DNA from: Bradyrhizobium cenepequi
GTDB taxonomy: Bacteria > Pseudomonadota > Alphaproteobacteria > Rhizobiales > Xanthobacteraceae
Length of the DNA stretch: 64,000 bases
NCBI RefSeq assembly: GCF_020329485.1
Contig: NZ_JAGKJI010000007.1
Coordinates: forward strand, 186,001 to 250,000
Direction of reading: 5' to 3'
Every line of letters begins with the position of its first letter. The stretch's first letter is position 1. The notes beneath the pieces are model-generated. The model was not told where the DNA came from. It saw nothing but the letters and a program-made list of their open reading frames with translations, and did no database searches. Shown piece by piece: positions 49,162 through 58,413 of the stretch. Position numbers and translations under genes: made by a program.

Positions 49162-50151
49162 TTAGATCACCGGATTCCACGGCGCCGGAATCACCCGGTA
49201 GCCATTGCCGTCCTTCTCGATATTGGCGAGGCCGGGGAACGGATAGTGGAAGCCCTGTAGCTGCAGCTTCTCGGCGGCCACCATGTCGTAGATCCGGCGA
49301 CGGGTCTTTTCGGCCATATCCGCGTCCTGGTCGAAGAAGGCGTGCCAGCCCGGGTTGGTCGCGAACGGATTCGGATTGTTGGTAACGTCAGATTGGATGA
49401 AGACTTTTCCCGCCCCCGACGACAGCACGTAAGAGGTATGACCCGGCGTGTGGCCGGCAGTCTCAACCGCGAGCAGTCCCGGCGCGACTTCCTTGCCCCA
49501 TTCGTACGGCGTCACCTTCTTCTTAAGGCCCGTTTCAAAGACGTTGCGATTGCTCTTGAAAAGGTTCTGCATGCGGCCGGCCGGGGCGCGGCTCATCTCG
49601 CCATCGTCCATCCAGAACTTCCATTCCACCGCAGGCACCAGCACCTCGGCATTCGGGAAGGCCAGCGCGCCGTCCGCCGTCAACAGGCCGTTCACATGGT
49701 CGCTGTGGAAGTGGGAGATCACGACCATGTCGACCGCCTTGGGATCGAATCCCGCCGCCAGCATGTTGTCGATGAACAATCCGTTGGCGCCTTTGCTGTT
49801 TGTCTTCGCTACCGGCCCATTGCCGGTATCGAGCACGATGAGCTTGCCGCCGCTGTTGATCACCAGCGGGGCGAAGTAGATCGTGAATACGTCACGCGGC
49901 AGGAACGCCTTTTCCAGCGCCGCATTCACTTCCTCCTTCTTCGCATTGGTGATGAAGGAGTCTTCCAGCTTGAAGACGTTCTTGCCGTCGGACACCACGG
50001 TGACCTGGATGTCACCGACCTTGTAGCGGTAATAACTCGGCGCCTGCCTCTCTGCGAGCGGCGCCGCGGCCTGTGCGGGAATGTTCGGCAACAGCGGCAC
50101 AGCAGCAATAGCCGCTGCGCCCGCAAGGGCGTGACGACGTGTGATTTCCAT
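49162..50151 (-). CDS. Tat-exported metallo-beta-lactamase-fold hydrolase
   Basis: From the ATG at 50151 the product has 329 residues. A twin-arginine signal (MEITRRHALAGAAAIAAVPL) precedes an MBL domain with the zinc motif SHFHSDHVNG (H-x-H-x-D-H) and later AGHTPGHTSYVL and IQSDVTNNP. The family includes lactonases, sulfatases and N-acyl-homoserine lactone-degrading enzymes; the exported form suggests action on an external substrate. A TTG/ATG upstream start is less likely because the Tat motif should lie near the N terminus. Confidence 0.9.
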   Translation of the reverse strand: MEITRRHALAGAAAIAAVPLLPNIPAQAAAPLAERQAPSYYRYKVGDIQVTVVSDGKNVFKLEDSFITNAKKEEVNAALEKAFLPRDVFTIYFAPLVINSGGKLIVLDTGNGPVAKTNSKGANGLFIDNMLAAGFDPKAVDMVVISHFHSDHVNGLLTADGALAFPNAEVLVPAVEWKFWMDDGEMSRAPAGRMQNLFKSNRNVFETGLKKKVTPYEWGKEVAPGLLAVETAGHTPGHTSYVLSSGAGKVFIQSDVTNNPNPFATNPGWHAFFDQDADMAEKTRRRIYDMVAAEKLQLQGFHYPFPGLANIEKDGNGYRVIPAPWNPVI

Positions 50152-50282
50152 GATGCTCTCCCAGTAAAATGACGACCGCGGTATTTCCGCGTTGGCTTCC
50201 TGCAAGGACCTATCTACCTACCGGAAATCGAGCGCCCGGTATCGACGGGGCTAACCCCCGCCCCGGGCGCTTATTCCACGCA

Positions 50283-50813
50283 TCACACCGTTCGCCATAA
50301 CCACTCGGCGATATGCGCCATCACGTCCCCGAACAGCAGCAGCACTGCCGACCACACCAGCGCCGAGACGAAATTGGCGACCTGAAATGGCCAGTATGAC
50401 ATCTCGAAGATGCCGGCCGCGAGCGGAACCGAAGCGCGCAAGGGCCCGAAGAAGCGCCCGATGAAAATGCTGGGCACGCCCCATTTGCGCACGAAGGCCT
50501 CGCCGCGCTCCAGGATATCCGGATAGCAGGACAGCGGCCACACCTGCGCGACCTTCTCCTTGTAGCGGTAGCCAAACCAATAGGAGACCCAATCGCCCAG
50601 CGCCGCGCCGATGCCGCCTGCGATCCAGACCGGCCAGAAGCTGATGCCGCTCACGCCGATCAGCGCGCCGATCCCGACCAAGGCGCCCCAGGCCGGGATC
50701 AGCAGCGAAACGAAGGCCAGCGACTCGCCGAACGCCAGCACAAGCACGATTGGCGCGGCCCAAGCCTGGTGGTGGCGCACGAATTCGGCCACGGCACGCA
50801 CAAATTCTTCCAT
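50283..50813 (-). CDS. DedA-family membrane protein
   Basis: The 176-residue protein has four to five hydrophobic segments and the DedA/SNARE-associated pattern: GESLAFVSLLIPAWGALVGIGAL, GGIGAALGDWVSYWFGY, and FIGRFFGPLRASVPLAAGIFEMSYWPF. DedA proteins flip undecaprenyl phosphate or phospholipids in studied members. The upstream frame to 50906 is not part of the usual family start. The Met chosen begins MEEFVRAVAEF. Confidence 0.9.
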   Translation of the reverse strand: MEEFVRAVAEFVRHHQAWAAPIVLVLAFGESLAFVSLLIPAWGALVGIGALIGVSGISFWPVWIAGGIGAALGDWVSYWFGYRYKEKVAQVWPLSCYPDILERGEAFVRKWGVPSIFIGRFFGPLRASVPLAAGIFEMSYWPFQVANFVSALVWSAVLLLFGDVMAHIAEWLWRTV

Positions 50814-50993
50814 GTAATGAACGCCTTCCCCGCCCCGCTCCGGTGGCTTGAACCTTTCTGCGGGCTCATAGCCTAAGGACAGGTAAGCCAGCCCCTTCCA
50901 TGACAATCAAGTCACAAAGCCGCAGGAAGGGGCGTGATTTCAGCTTCCGGCCTCAGGCCGGGCCGGATTTTTTCCAAAAGACGAGGTTTTTTG

Positions 50994-51363
50994 ATGATTG
51001 GATCGTTGATGATGTGCGTGAGTGCGGTTGTTCTGCTATTCGGAACGCTCGGCGGCATTGCAATGGGTATCCAGCAAGACTTCACCCTCGCGCCGGCGCA
51101 CCCGCACCTAAACCTCGTCGGCGGGGTGCTTTTGTTCCTGTTTGGGCTCTATTATCACCTGATTCCGGCCGCCGGGACGACGATGCTGGCCCGGATCCAG
51201 GGCTGGACGCACATTCTGGGCGCGGTGCTCTTCCCTGGGGGCGTCGCCGTCGTGCTCCTGAAGGGACCCTCGTTCGAGATCGCACCGGTGGGTCGGCTCA
51301 TTGATGGTGGTCGCGTCCATGGCCCTGTTTGCCCTGATCGTGTTCCGCACCTCGCGCGCCTGA
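50994..51363 (+). pseudogene. Small four-helix membrane protein, frameshifted near its 3' end
   Basis: From the ATG at 50994 (GAGG nearby) the frame reads MIGSLMMCVSAVVLLFGTLG through APAHPHLNLVGGVLLFLFGLYYHLIPAAGTTMLARIQGWTHILG, three or four helices, to FEIAPV. It then becomes GRLIDGGRVHGPVCPDR and ends in nonsense. One extra G in the GGG at 51290-51292 explains this: the next frame reads VGSLMVVASMALFALIVFRT and SRA-stop at 51361-51363. Either the gene is broken here or the sequence has a one-base error. The HxHLNLVGG motif resembles heme-copper oxidase subunit I-like small proteins. Confidence 0.75.
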
Positions 51364-51385
51364 TTAAGAGTTCCTATCTACCTTT

Positions 51386-51437
51386 GTGACGGCCGGATGA
51401 AGGGGATCGGTTGCTCCCCTCCCGGCCGTCACTTTTT
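51386..51437 (+). terminator. Rho-independent terminator
   Basis: GTGACGGCCGG pairs with CCGGCCGTCAC (11 base pairs), with a 25-base loop that includes a further GGGGATC/GCTCCCC pairing, then TTTTT. It lies just past the repaired stop of the frameshifted gene. Confidence 0.85.
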
Positions 51438-51504
51438 AAGCTATCCGTGGCATAGTCAGATTGACTGATTCGCTGCGCACTGTTTGCGCAATCTATGAAG
51501 AGCC

Positions 51505-53562
51505 ATGTCCAAATCACTGAAATCCGCTGCAAAAACGAAATCCAATGACGACCTGTTCGCCGGTGGCGAGCCTAAGGGCCGCGCGGCTCTGAAGGTCGCT
51601 GCGCGGTCGGGTTCCGGCGAGGCTGACTATACCGCCGCCGATATCGAGGTGCTGGAAGGGCTGGAACCGGTCCGCCGGCGGCCCGGTATGTATATCGGCG
51701 GCACCGACGAGAAGGCGCTGCATCATCTGTTCGCCGAAGTCATCGACAACTCCATGGACGAGGCGCTGGCGGGGCACGCCACCTTCATCGAGGTGGAGTT
51801 GACCGCGGACGGGTTCCTGACGGTCACCGATAACGGCCGCGGCATCCCGGTCGATCCACACCCGAAATTCCCGAAGAAGTCCGCGCTCGAAGTCATCATG
51901 TGCACGCTGCATTCAGGCGGCAAGTTCGACTCCAAGGTCTATGAGACCTCGGGCGGCCTGCACGGCGTCGGCATTTCCGTGGTCAACGCCCTCTCCTCCC
52001 GGCTCGAAGTCGAGGTTGCGCGCAGCCAGAAGCTCCACCGCATGACGTTCGAGCGCGGCCATCCCAAGGGCAAACTCGAAGACCTCGGCAAGGTCAGCAA
52101 CCGCCGCGGCACGCGCATCCGCTTCAAGCCCGATACCGACATCTTCGGCGCCAAGGCCACGTTCAAGCCGCAGCGCCTGTTCAAGATGACGCGCTCGAAG
52201 GCCTACCTGTTCGGCGGCGTCGAGATCCGCTGGCATTGCGACCAGGAGCTCTTGAAAGGCGTTGAGGATGTCCCCGCGGAAGCGACCTTCCGCTTCCCCG
52301 GCGGCCTGAAGGATTACCTTGCCGCAGCGATCCACGCCGACACGCTGGTGCATCCGGACATCTTCTCCGGCAAATCGGGCCGCAACGGCGCCCACGGCGC
52401 CTGCGAATGGGCGGTAGCCTGGACGGCGGACGCCGATGGCTTCCTCTCCTCCTACTGCAACACCGTTCCGACCCCCGATGGTGGTACTCACGAATCCGGC
52501 ATGCGCAGCGCGCTGCTGCGCGGCCTGAAAGATCACGCCGAGCGCGTAGGACAGGGCAAGCGAGCTGCGTCCGTGACCTCGGAAGACGTCATGGTCGGCG
52601 CCGCGGTGATGCTCAGCGTGTTCGTGCGCGAGCCGGAATTCCAGGGCCAGACCAAGGACCGGCTGGCGACCGCCGAAGCTCAGCGCATCGTCGAGCAGGC
52701 GATCAAGGACCCGTTCGACCATTGGCTGTCGGGCAACCCGAACCAGGCCAACAGGCTGCTGGATTTCGTGATCGAGCGCGCCGAGGAGCGGCTCCGCCGG
52801 CGGCAGGAGAAGGAGGTTGCGCGCAAAACCGCGGGCAAGAAGGCGCGGCTGCCCGGCAAGCTCGCCGATTGTACCGACGCCGGGCTTGCAGGCTCCGAAC
52901 TCTTCATCGTCGAGGGCGACTCGGCCGGCGGCAGCGCCAAGCAGGCGCGCGACCGCAAGCTGCAGGCCGTGCTGCCGCTGCGCGGCAAGATCCTCAACGT
53001 CGCCTCGGCTGGCAAGGACAAGCTGATGGGCAATGTCCAACTCAGCGACCTCGTGCAGGCGATCGGCTGCGGCACCGGCGCGCATTATCGCGAAGAGGAT
53101 CTGCGTTATCACCGCATCATCATCATGACGGACGCCGACGTTGACGGCGCACATATCGCTTCGCTGCTGATCACCTTCTTCTACCGCCAGATGCCGCGGC
53201 TGATCGACGAAGGGCATCTCTATCTGGCAGTGCCGCCGCTCTATAAGCTCACCCACGGCTCCAAATCGGTCTATGCCCGCGACGACGCGCACAAGGACGC
53301 GCTGATCAAGAGCGAGTTCAATGCCAACGCCAAGGTGGAGGTCAACCGCTTCAAAGGCCTCGGCGAGATGATGCCGGCTCAGCTCAAGGAAACCACCATG
53401 GACCCGGCCAAGCGCACCCTGCTGCGGGTCGTTCTGCTGGCCGACGATCGCGAAGGCACCGCCGACTCGGTCGAGCGATTGATGGGCACCAAGGCCGAAG
53501 CACGCTTCGCCTTCATCTCCGACAAGGCGGAATTCGCCAGCGACGACCTGCTTGACGTCTGA
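51505..53562 (+). CDS. parE: DNA topoisomerase IV subunit B
   Basis: The 685-residue ATPase subunit works with ParC to separate linked chromosomes. Its GHKL domain shows EVIDNSMDEALAG, VTDNGRGIPVD and GGLHGVGISVVNALS. The TOPRIM domain has FIVEGDSAGGSAKQARDRKLQAVLPLRGKILNV and IIIMTDADVDGAHI. The size and the lack of GyrB-specific inserts favour ParE over GyrB. The N-terminal basic tail (KSLKSAAKTKSNDDLFAGGEPKGR) is common in rhizobial ParE. Long reverse-strand frames here are shadows. Confidence 0.95.
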   Translation: MSKSLKSAAKTKSNDDLFAGGEPKGRAALKVAARSGSGEADYTAADIEVLEGLEPVRRRPGMYIGGTDEKALHHLFAEVIDNSMDEALAGHATFIEVELTADGFLTVTDNGRGIPVDPHPKFPKKSALEVIMCTLHSGGKFDSKVYETSGGLHGVGISVVNALSSRLEVEVARSQKLHRMTFERGHPKGKLEDLGKVSNRRGTRIRFKPDTDIFGAKATFKPQRLFKMTRSKAYLFGGVEIRWHCDQELLKGVEDVPAEATFRFPGGLKDYLAAAIHADTLVHPDIFSGKSGRNGAHGACEWAVAWTADADGFLSSYCNTVPTPDGGTHESGMRSALLRGLKDHAERVGQGKRAASVTSEDVMVGAAVMLSVFVREPEFQGQTKDRLATAEAQRIVEQAIKDPFDHWLSGNPNQANRLLDFVIERAEERLRRRQEKEVARKTAGKKARLPGKLADCTDAGLAGSELFIVEGDSAGGSAKQARDRKLQAVLPLRGKILNVASAGKDKLMGNVQLSDLVQAIGCGTGAHYREEDLRYHRIIIMTDADVDGAHIASLLITFFYRQMPRLIDEGHLYLAVPPLYKLTHGSKSVYARDDAHKDALIKSEFNANAKVEVNRFKGLGEMMPAQLKETTMDPAKRTLLRVVLLADDREGTADSVERLMGTKAEARFAFISDKAEFASDDLLDV

Positions 53563-53778
53563 TGGCGGCTCTCCCGCTTAACCTTATGTACACGCGGCGG
53601 ATTTTGATCTCCGCCGCGGCACGCGGACCGCTCCGGGCCGAGAAACACCGTAGCGTTTTCAGACGAGTGTGCCTGTCCCGCAACAGCATTCCTGGTTGAA
53701 ATAGCTATAGTTCCTGCAGCTACGGAATGGATTCGACGCAGCCGTCAGGCGTTCGTCTAACAAGTTGGGGATTTGGAA

Positions 53779-54561
53779 ATGAAGAAGTTGGCGCTCGCTG
53801 TGGCTACGGTTGCAGCACTGACGGGATCCGCCTCGGCGGCTGATCTTGGCGCTCGGCCGTATACGAAGGCGCCCCCGCCGGTTGCGCCGGCCTATAACTG
53901 GACCGGCTTCTACATCTTCGGCGGTGGCGGCGGCGGTCTGTGGAATGCCGACAGCAACGTTGAAACCACGGTTGGCGGCATTCCGCTGACGCGCGACACG
54001 CGGCTCGGTGGTGACGGCTGGTTCGGTACCGTTGGTATCGGCTACGACTGGCAGTTCAACAGCCGGTGGGTTGCGGGCGTGTTCGCCGACGGACAGTTCG
54101 GCAGCCTTCGTGGTTCGCTGACCGATACGTTTGATCAGGTCGAGGGGCGTGTGAAGCTTCGGACCAGCTACGCGGCTGGCGTGCGCCTCGGTTATCTCGT
54201 TGCGCCGAATGTCTACTCCTACGTCAACGGCGGCTATTCAGGCTCGGAATGGTCGGGCACGAGCCTTTCCGATCTCGCCGGAAACCCGGTCGGGGTGACC
54301 ACTCCTTCGTTCCGTCGTGACGGCTGGTTCGTCGGTGGCGGCGTTGAGAACAACCTCGACATCTTCGGCATCAGCGCACCCGGCTGGTTCATGAAGACCG
54401 AATACCGCTCCGCGTTCTACGACCGCATCTCGCTGCCGGAGTCGTTCCTTGATGGCTCGCCGACGGGAATTTCGACGACCTTCAAGCCTTGGGTGCAGAC
54501 GATCAGCACCTCGATCGTGTACCGCTTCAACTGGGGCGCCCCGGTCGTCGGCAGGTACTGA
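53779..54561 (+). CDS. Outer-membrane beta-barrel protein
   Basis: The ATG at 53779 gives a 260-residue protein with a signal peptide (MKKLALAVATVAALTGSASA). A mature start ADLGARPYTKAPPPVAPAYNWTGFYIFGG follows, the usual N terminus of Omp25/31-like rhizobial surface proteins. Barrel strands alternate to the end (WVQTISTSIVYRFNWGAPVV...). These are abundant outer-membrane proteins, some involved in envelope stability. The codon and GC pattern differ slightly from neighbours. A terminator follows. Confidence 0.92.
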   Translation: MKKLALAVATVAALTGSASAADLGARPYTKAPPPVAPAYNWTGFYIFGGGGGGLWNADSNVETTVGGIPLTRDTRLGGDGWFGTVGIGYDWQFNSRWVAGVFADGQFGSLRGSLTDTFDQVEGRVKLRTSYAAGVRLGYLVAPNVYSYVNGGYSGSEWSGTSLSDLAGNPVGVTTPSFRRDGWFVGGGVENNLDIFGISAPGWFMKTEYRSAFYDRISLPESFLDGSPTGISTTFKPWVQTISTSIVYRFNWGAPVVGRY

Positions 54562-54596
54562 TCTCGAACTGGTATCTCTGCCAAATCGGCAGGCAG

Positions 54597-54623
54597 AAGC
54601 CCCGGCATTGTCCGGGGCTTTTT
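54597..54623 (+). terminator. Rho-independent terminator after the outer-membrane protein gene
   Basis: AAGCCCCGG pairs with CCGGGGCTT around a six-base loop and is followed by TTTTT. It is 35 bases past the stop codon. Confidence 0.9.
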
Positions 54624-54748
54624 GCATTTGCGGCTCGCGGGCGCTGTAGCACTGACAAGGCTGCAAGGGCCGTAAGGCATTCGGGTCTGGCAAAAACTCC
54701 CCAAAGTCGACATCTTCCCCCAAGCTCCAACAGAAACGGAAAGCAACA

Positions 54749-55519
54749 ATGGGAACGTCCCTCTTCGACCTTAAGGGCAAGGTTGCGATCGTCACCGGCG
54801 GTAATGGTGGAATCGGGCTCGGGATGGCGAGCGGACTGGCGGATGCCGGCGCGACGATTGCCGTCGTCGGCCGCAACCAGGCGAAATCGGCGGCCGCGGT
54901 CGCCGAACTTGAGCAGCGTGGCAGCAACGCCGTCGCGGTAGCCGCTGATGTCACCGACGGCAAAGCCGTCGCCGACATGGTGGGGCGTGTCAAAGCCGAG
55001 TTCGGGCGGATCGATATCCTCGTCAACAACGCCGGCATCAATATCCGCAAGCCGCCGCATGCGCTCGATATCGGCGAATGGGACAGCGTGATCGCGACCA
55101 ATCTCACCAGCGCGTTCCTATGCTCGCAGGCGGTGCATCCGGCGATGAGAGAGGCCGGCGGAGGCAAGATCATCAATATCGGCTCGATGATGTCGATCTT
55201 CGGCGCCAGCTTCGCGCCGGCCTATGCCGCGAGCAAAGGCGGCATCGTGCAGTTCACGCGCTCGTGTGCATGCGCGTGGGCCGCCGACAATGTCCAAGTC
55301 AATGCGATCCTGCCTGGCTGGATCGACACCGACCTGACCCGGCGCGCCCGCAGCGAGATCGGCGGGCTGCATGAACGTGTGCTGGCGCGCACGCCCGCGG
55401 CGCGCTGGGGCGATATCGGCGATTTCTCAGGCATCGCCGTGTTCCTTGCCTCACCGGCTTCCGATTTCATCACGGGCACCGCCATCCCCGTCGATGGCGG
55501 CTATTCGATCATGGCCTGA
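54749..55519 (+). CDS. Short-chain dehydrogenase/reductase (KduD-like)
   Basis: The 256-residue oxidoreductase starts MGTSLFDLKGKVAIVTGGNGGIGLGMASGLADAG and contains NNAGINIRKPP. The Ser..Tyr-x3-Lys catalytic set lies in GSMMSIFGASFAPAYAASKGG. The end PVDGGYSIMA and the early GKVAIVTGGNGGIG match gluconate 5-dehydrogenase and 2-deoxygluconate 3-dehydrogenase types. The arginine in VVGRN suggests NADP use. The substrate is open. A family B repeat begins three bases after the stop. Confidence 0.9.
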   Translation: MGTSLFDLKGKVAIVTGGNGGIGLGMASGLADAGATIAVVGRNQAKSAAAVAELEQRGSNAVAVAADVTDGKAVADMVGRVKAEFGRIDILVNNAGINIRKPPHALDIGEWDSVIATNLTSAFLCSQAVHPAMREAGGGKIINIGSMMSIFGASFAPAYAASKGGIVQFTRSCACAWAADNVQVNAILPGWIDTDLTRRARSEIGGLHERVLARTPAARWGDIGDFSGIAVFLASPASDFITGTAIPVDGGYSIMA

Positions 55520-55521
55520 CT

Positions 55522-55578
55522 CGAGCATGCTCCGGAAAAGTGGAATCCGGTTTTCCGAAAGAGAGCATGCTCAAACAA
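55522..55578. repeat. Dispersed repeat, family B (short form)
   Basis: CGAGCATGCTCCGGAAAAGT and GGTTTTCCGAAAGAGAGCATGCTC form a hairpin matching the first half of the copies at 32330 and 60187. It separates two convergent genes. Confidence 0.8.
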
Positions 55579-55584
55579 CGCCGC

Positions 55585-56835
55585 TCAGGAGAGCGCCGGC
55601 GACTGCACATGTTCGGGGCGCACGCCGATCCCGACAAAGCGCGCAGTGATGCCCTGCAGCCAGGGCACGGCTGTCACCAGCCGCACCACAAGCGGGACCT
55701 TGAGCGGCTGGTTCGCCGGCCCCAGCGCGCTGCTGATGATCCTGTTCTGCACGATGACCTGCATCCTCTGCGTCATCTTCACCGGAAACTCTCGCCGCTT
55801 GCGCACCGCGTCGAGTTCATCCTCGGTCGGACAGCCGCCCGCAAGGCGCGCCGCGAGCAGATTGGCGGTCGCGACCGCGTCCTGCACCGCCAGGTTGACT
55901 CCAACGCCGCCAACCGGCGACATCGCGTGCGCGGCATCGCCGATGCAGAGCAGCCCCGGCAGCGTCCAGCGCTTCAGCCTGTTGATCGCAACCGTCAGGA
56001 GCTTCACGTCGTCCCAGCTTTTCACGTCGGAAATGCCTGATTTCAGGATCGGCGCGAGCCGCACCACATCATCCAGCAGCGCCGCAAGTCCCCTCGCCTT
56101 CACAGCATCGTATTGTCCCTTGGCGATCACATACGCGCATTGCCAGTAGTCGCCGCGGTCGAACGTGACCATCATCTTGCCAGGCTCGACACGCGCGAAC
56201 AGGTTTTCGCTCTCGTCCGGTCGCCGCCCGGCGCGAAACCACAACACGTCCATGGGCGCGCCGATCTCCTCGACTGCAAGTCCCGCGCGCTCGCGCACCG
56301 TGGAGTGACGGCCGTCGCAGGCGATGGTCAGATCAGCCTCGATATCGAGCGTGCCTTCCTGCGTCTTGGCCCTTACGCCCGTGACCGCTTCGCCATTGCG
56401 GATCAAGTCGGTCGCCTCCGTGCTCATCAGCACCTGCAGCGAGGCGAAACGCTTGCCGCTCTCGCGCAGGAAGTCGAGAAAATCCCATTGCGGCATGAAA
56501 GCGATGAACGGGTATTTTGCATCGAGGCGGGAGAGATCGGCGATCCGCACCTTGGTGCCGCCGAACATCCCTTCGAGCTTCTGCAATTCCTGGTGCGGCA
56601 GCTTGAGAAAGCCGTCGATCAGCCCGAGTTCATCCATCACCTGCAAGGTCGAGGGATGCACGGTGTCGCCGCGAAAGTCGCGGAAGAAGTCGGCGTGCTT
56701 CTCCAGCACCACCACGTCGATACCGGCGCGGCCCAGGAGATAGCCAAGCATCATGCCCGCAGGCCCACCGCCGACGATGCAGCAGCGCACTTTCATCCTG
56801 CGCGCTGACGAATGCTGCAATGCATTGGCATCCAT
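55585..56835 (-). CDS. FAD-dependent monooxygenase (aromatic hydroxylase type)
   Basis: The product from the ATG at 56835 has 416 residues. It has the FAD motif CCIVGGGPAGMMLGYLLGRAGIDVVVLEKH, the ribityl/DG motif ADLTIACDGRHSTVRERAGL and the second FAD motif LLCIGDAAHAMSPVGGVGVNLAVQDA. This is the para-hydroxybenzoate hydroxylase/UbiH fold. HADFFRDFRGDTVHPSTLQVMDELGL matches pentachlorophenol- or PobA-like proteins. A start at the later Met (MKVRCC) is possible. Confidence 0.9.
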   Translation of the reverse strand: MDANALQHSSARRMKVRCCIVGGGPAGMMLGYLLGRAGIDVVVLEKHADFFRDFRGDTVHPSTLQVMDELGLIDGFLKLPHQELQKLEGMFGGTKVRIADLSRLDAKYPFIAFMPQWDFLDFLRESGKRFASLQVLMSTEATDLIRNGEAVTGVRAKTQEGTLDIEADLTIACDGRHSTVRERAGLAVEEIGAPMDVLWFRAGRRPDESENLFARVEPGKMMVTFDRGDYWQCAYVIAKGQYDAVKARGLAALLDDVVRLAPILKSGISDVKSWDDVKLLTVAINRLKRWTLPGLLCIGDAAHAMSPVGGVGVNLAVQDAVATANLLAARLAGGCPTEDELDAVRKRREFPVKMTQRMQVIVQNRIISSALGPANQPLKVPLVVRLVTAVPWLQGITARFVGIGVRPEHVQSPALS

Positions 56836-56904
56836 AATCCGGACCTCGTCGGCAACTTCGGTGCTGATGCCCCATTGTAACGCCAATCGGGCGATAGCGC
56901 GAAA

Positions 56905-58413
56905 TTATCGCCGGAACGTCTTGATCTCCGATACGCTCCCGTCGCGATAGGTCAGTTCCACCGAAACCGATTTGGTCTGTGGGGCAAGCTTCAGATAAGG
57001 CTGCGCCTCGTGCGGGATCACGCCGGGGTCACGGGGATCGCAGGGGGGCATCTTCAGCACCTTGTCGGGCACAGCGCTGTCGATGCCGACGCGCACTTCG
57101 CGGATCGCGCAGCGATACGACATCAGATGGGTGTAATAGACAAGGAGCCCGTTGAACTCGCGGAACGAGAGCCAGCTCGTCGCGGTCATATCGAGGATCT
57201 TGCGCTGGTCGCGGATCAGTGCCGCTTCGGGGTCGAACCGGATCGGAAACGGCCCCTGCATCTCGCCCGCCGTGTCGACGTAGCGAACCTGGATGGCGCC
57301 GGCCGGCGCATCCGCCGGCAGCTCGATCGAAGGATTGGGCATCCGTTTGCGGGTGCGCGGATCGAGCGTGTCGATGAACCCGGTCTCGCGAAAATCGCCA
57401 TTGTCGCCCATCCGCCAGGAGATTCCGAGCGCCGGATCTGCGATCGAGAACACCACCGTCCACCCACCATTATGCCGGGAGAAACTTGCGATCGGCGCGT
57501 TGACGGAATCGTCCTTCGGGATGCGCGGCACCGAAACCGGCGGCAATGCCGCGAGCTTCTGCGGCGCCTCGGCAGGTCCCGCCGCGTCCGCCGCCTTCGC
57601 CATGCCGTTCAGGAACACGTCGTCCACCATCTGGTCGAAATAGACCGGGATCTGCTTGTGCCGCACGGTCTCGGCCGCCTCACTGACCCGGCGCCGTGTC
57701 TGCTGGGCGACCTGGACGAGATTCTTGCCGGGCTGCAGCAACTCCTTGGAAAAGGTTCGGGTGAACACCGAATTGGGATTGGTGTCGTCGTTGGACAGAC
57801 GATCGAGGGCAGTCTGGCGCGGGCCCGCCGAGAACACCGAGAACACGCCCTCCGGCAATTGCGTCATCGGCGCAAGCCCACCGCCGCCGGCAACCGCGCG
57901 CGTTTCCGGCCGCTCGAACGGATTGTTGCGACAGGCGTCGAACACCAGGATCGAGGTGCGCGCCTTCTTGTTCTGCAGGCGCTCGACGACGCGGTCGGCA
58001 AGGATCGATGCATCGCGCACCAGTTCTTCCTGGCCCTCGGTCGCAGCCGGCACGTCGGTCGGCAGCAGGAAATTCTGGCCAGCGATCTCGAAGCCATGGC
58101 CGGCATAGAAGAAGAACGCGGTGTCACCGGGCTCGATCGCCTTGTCGAAGGCGAGCAGCGTCTCGGAGAATTGCTGCCGGTTCTGGTTTTCGGCGATCAT
58201 CACGGAGAAGCCGAGCTGCTTCAGCGTGTCACCCATGGTGCGGGCGTCGTTGACCGCCTTCTGCAGCTTGGGGACGTATTTGTAGTCATTGTTGCCGACG
58301 ACCAGCGCCACGCGCCTTTCGGCCTGTGCGGGTGCGGCGACAGTAACCGATGCCAGGGCAATGGCCGCCATCGCCAGAACCCGCGAAACAAAGCCAACCA
58401 TTCTCTGCCCCAT
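56905..58413 (-). CDS. Exported caspase-like (C14) protease
   Basis: The 502-residue protein has a signal peptide ending APAQA at about residue 31. The p20-like caspase domain starts RRVALVVGNNDYKYVPKLQKAVNDAR. The catalytic His106 is in FYAGHG and Cys161 in DACRN. A 200-residue region after the caspase fold (from GGWTVVFSIADPALGISWRMG) looks like beta-rich domains of unknown type. The secretion signal places the protease in the periplasm or outside. A bacterial caspase homologue of this kind (orthocaspase) has unknown substrates. The first Met of the longer frame was rejected. Confidence 0.85.
   Translation of the reverse strand: MGQRMVGFVSRVLAMAAIALASVTVAAPAQAERRVALVVGNNDYKYVPKLQKAVNDARTMGDTLKQLGFSVMIAENQNRQQFSETLLAFDKAIEPGDTAFFFYAGHGFEIAGQNFLLPTDVPAATEGQEELVRDASILADRVVERLQNKKARTSILVFDACRNNPFERPETRAVAGGGGLAPMTQLPEGVFSVFSAGPRQTALDRLSNDDTNPNSVFTRTFSKELLQPGKNLVQVAQQTRRRVSEAAETVRHKQIPVYFDQMVDDVFLNGMAKAADAAGPAEAPQKLAALPPVSVPRIPKDDSVNAPIASFSRHNGGWTVVFSIADPALGISWRMGDNGDFRETGFIDTLDPRTRKRMPNPSIELPADAPAGAIQVRYVDTAGEMQGPFPIRFDPEAALIRDQRKILDMTATSWLSFREFNGLLVYYTHLMSYRCAIREVRVGIDSAVPDKVLKMPPCDPRDPGVIPHEAQPYLKLAPQTKSVSVELTYRDGSVSEIKTFRR

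Noticed and set aside
51913..53292. 459-codon minus-strand frame opposite parE
   Set aside because: Shadow of a well-supported gene; its composition is typical of antisense frames.
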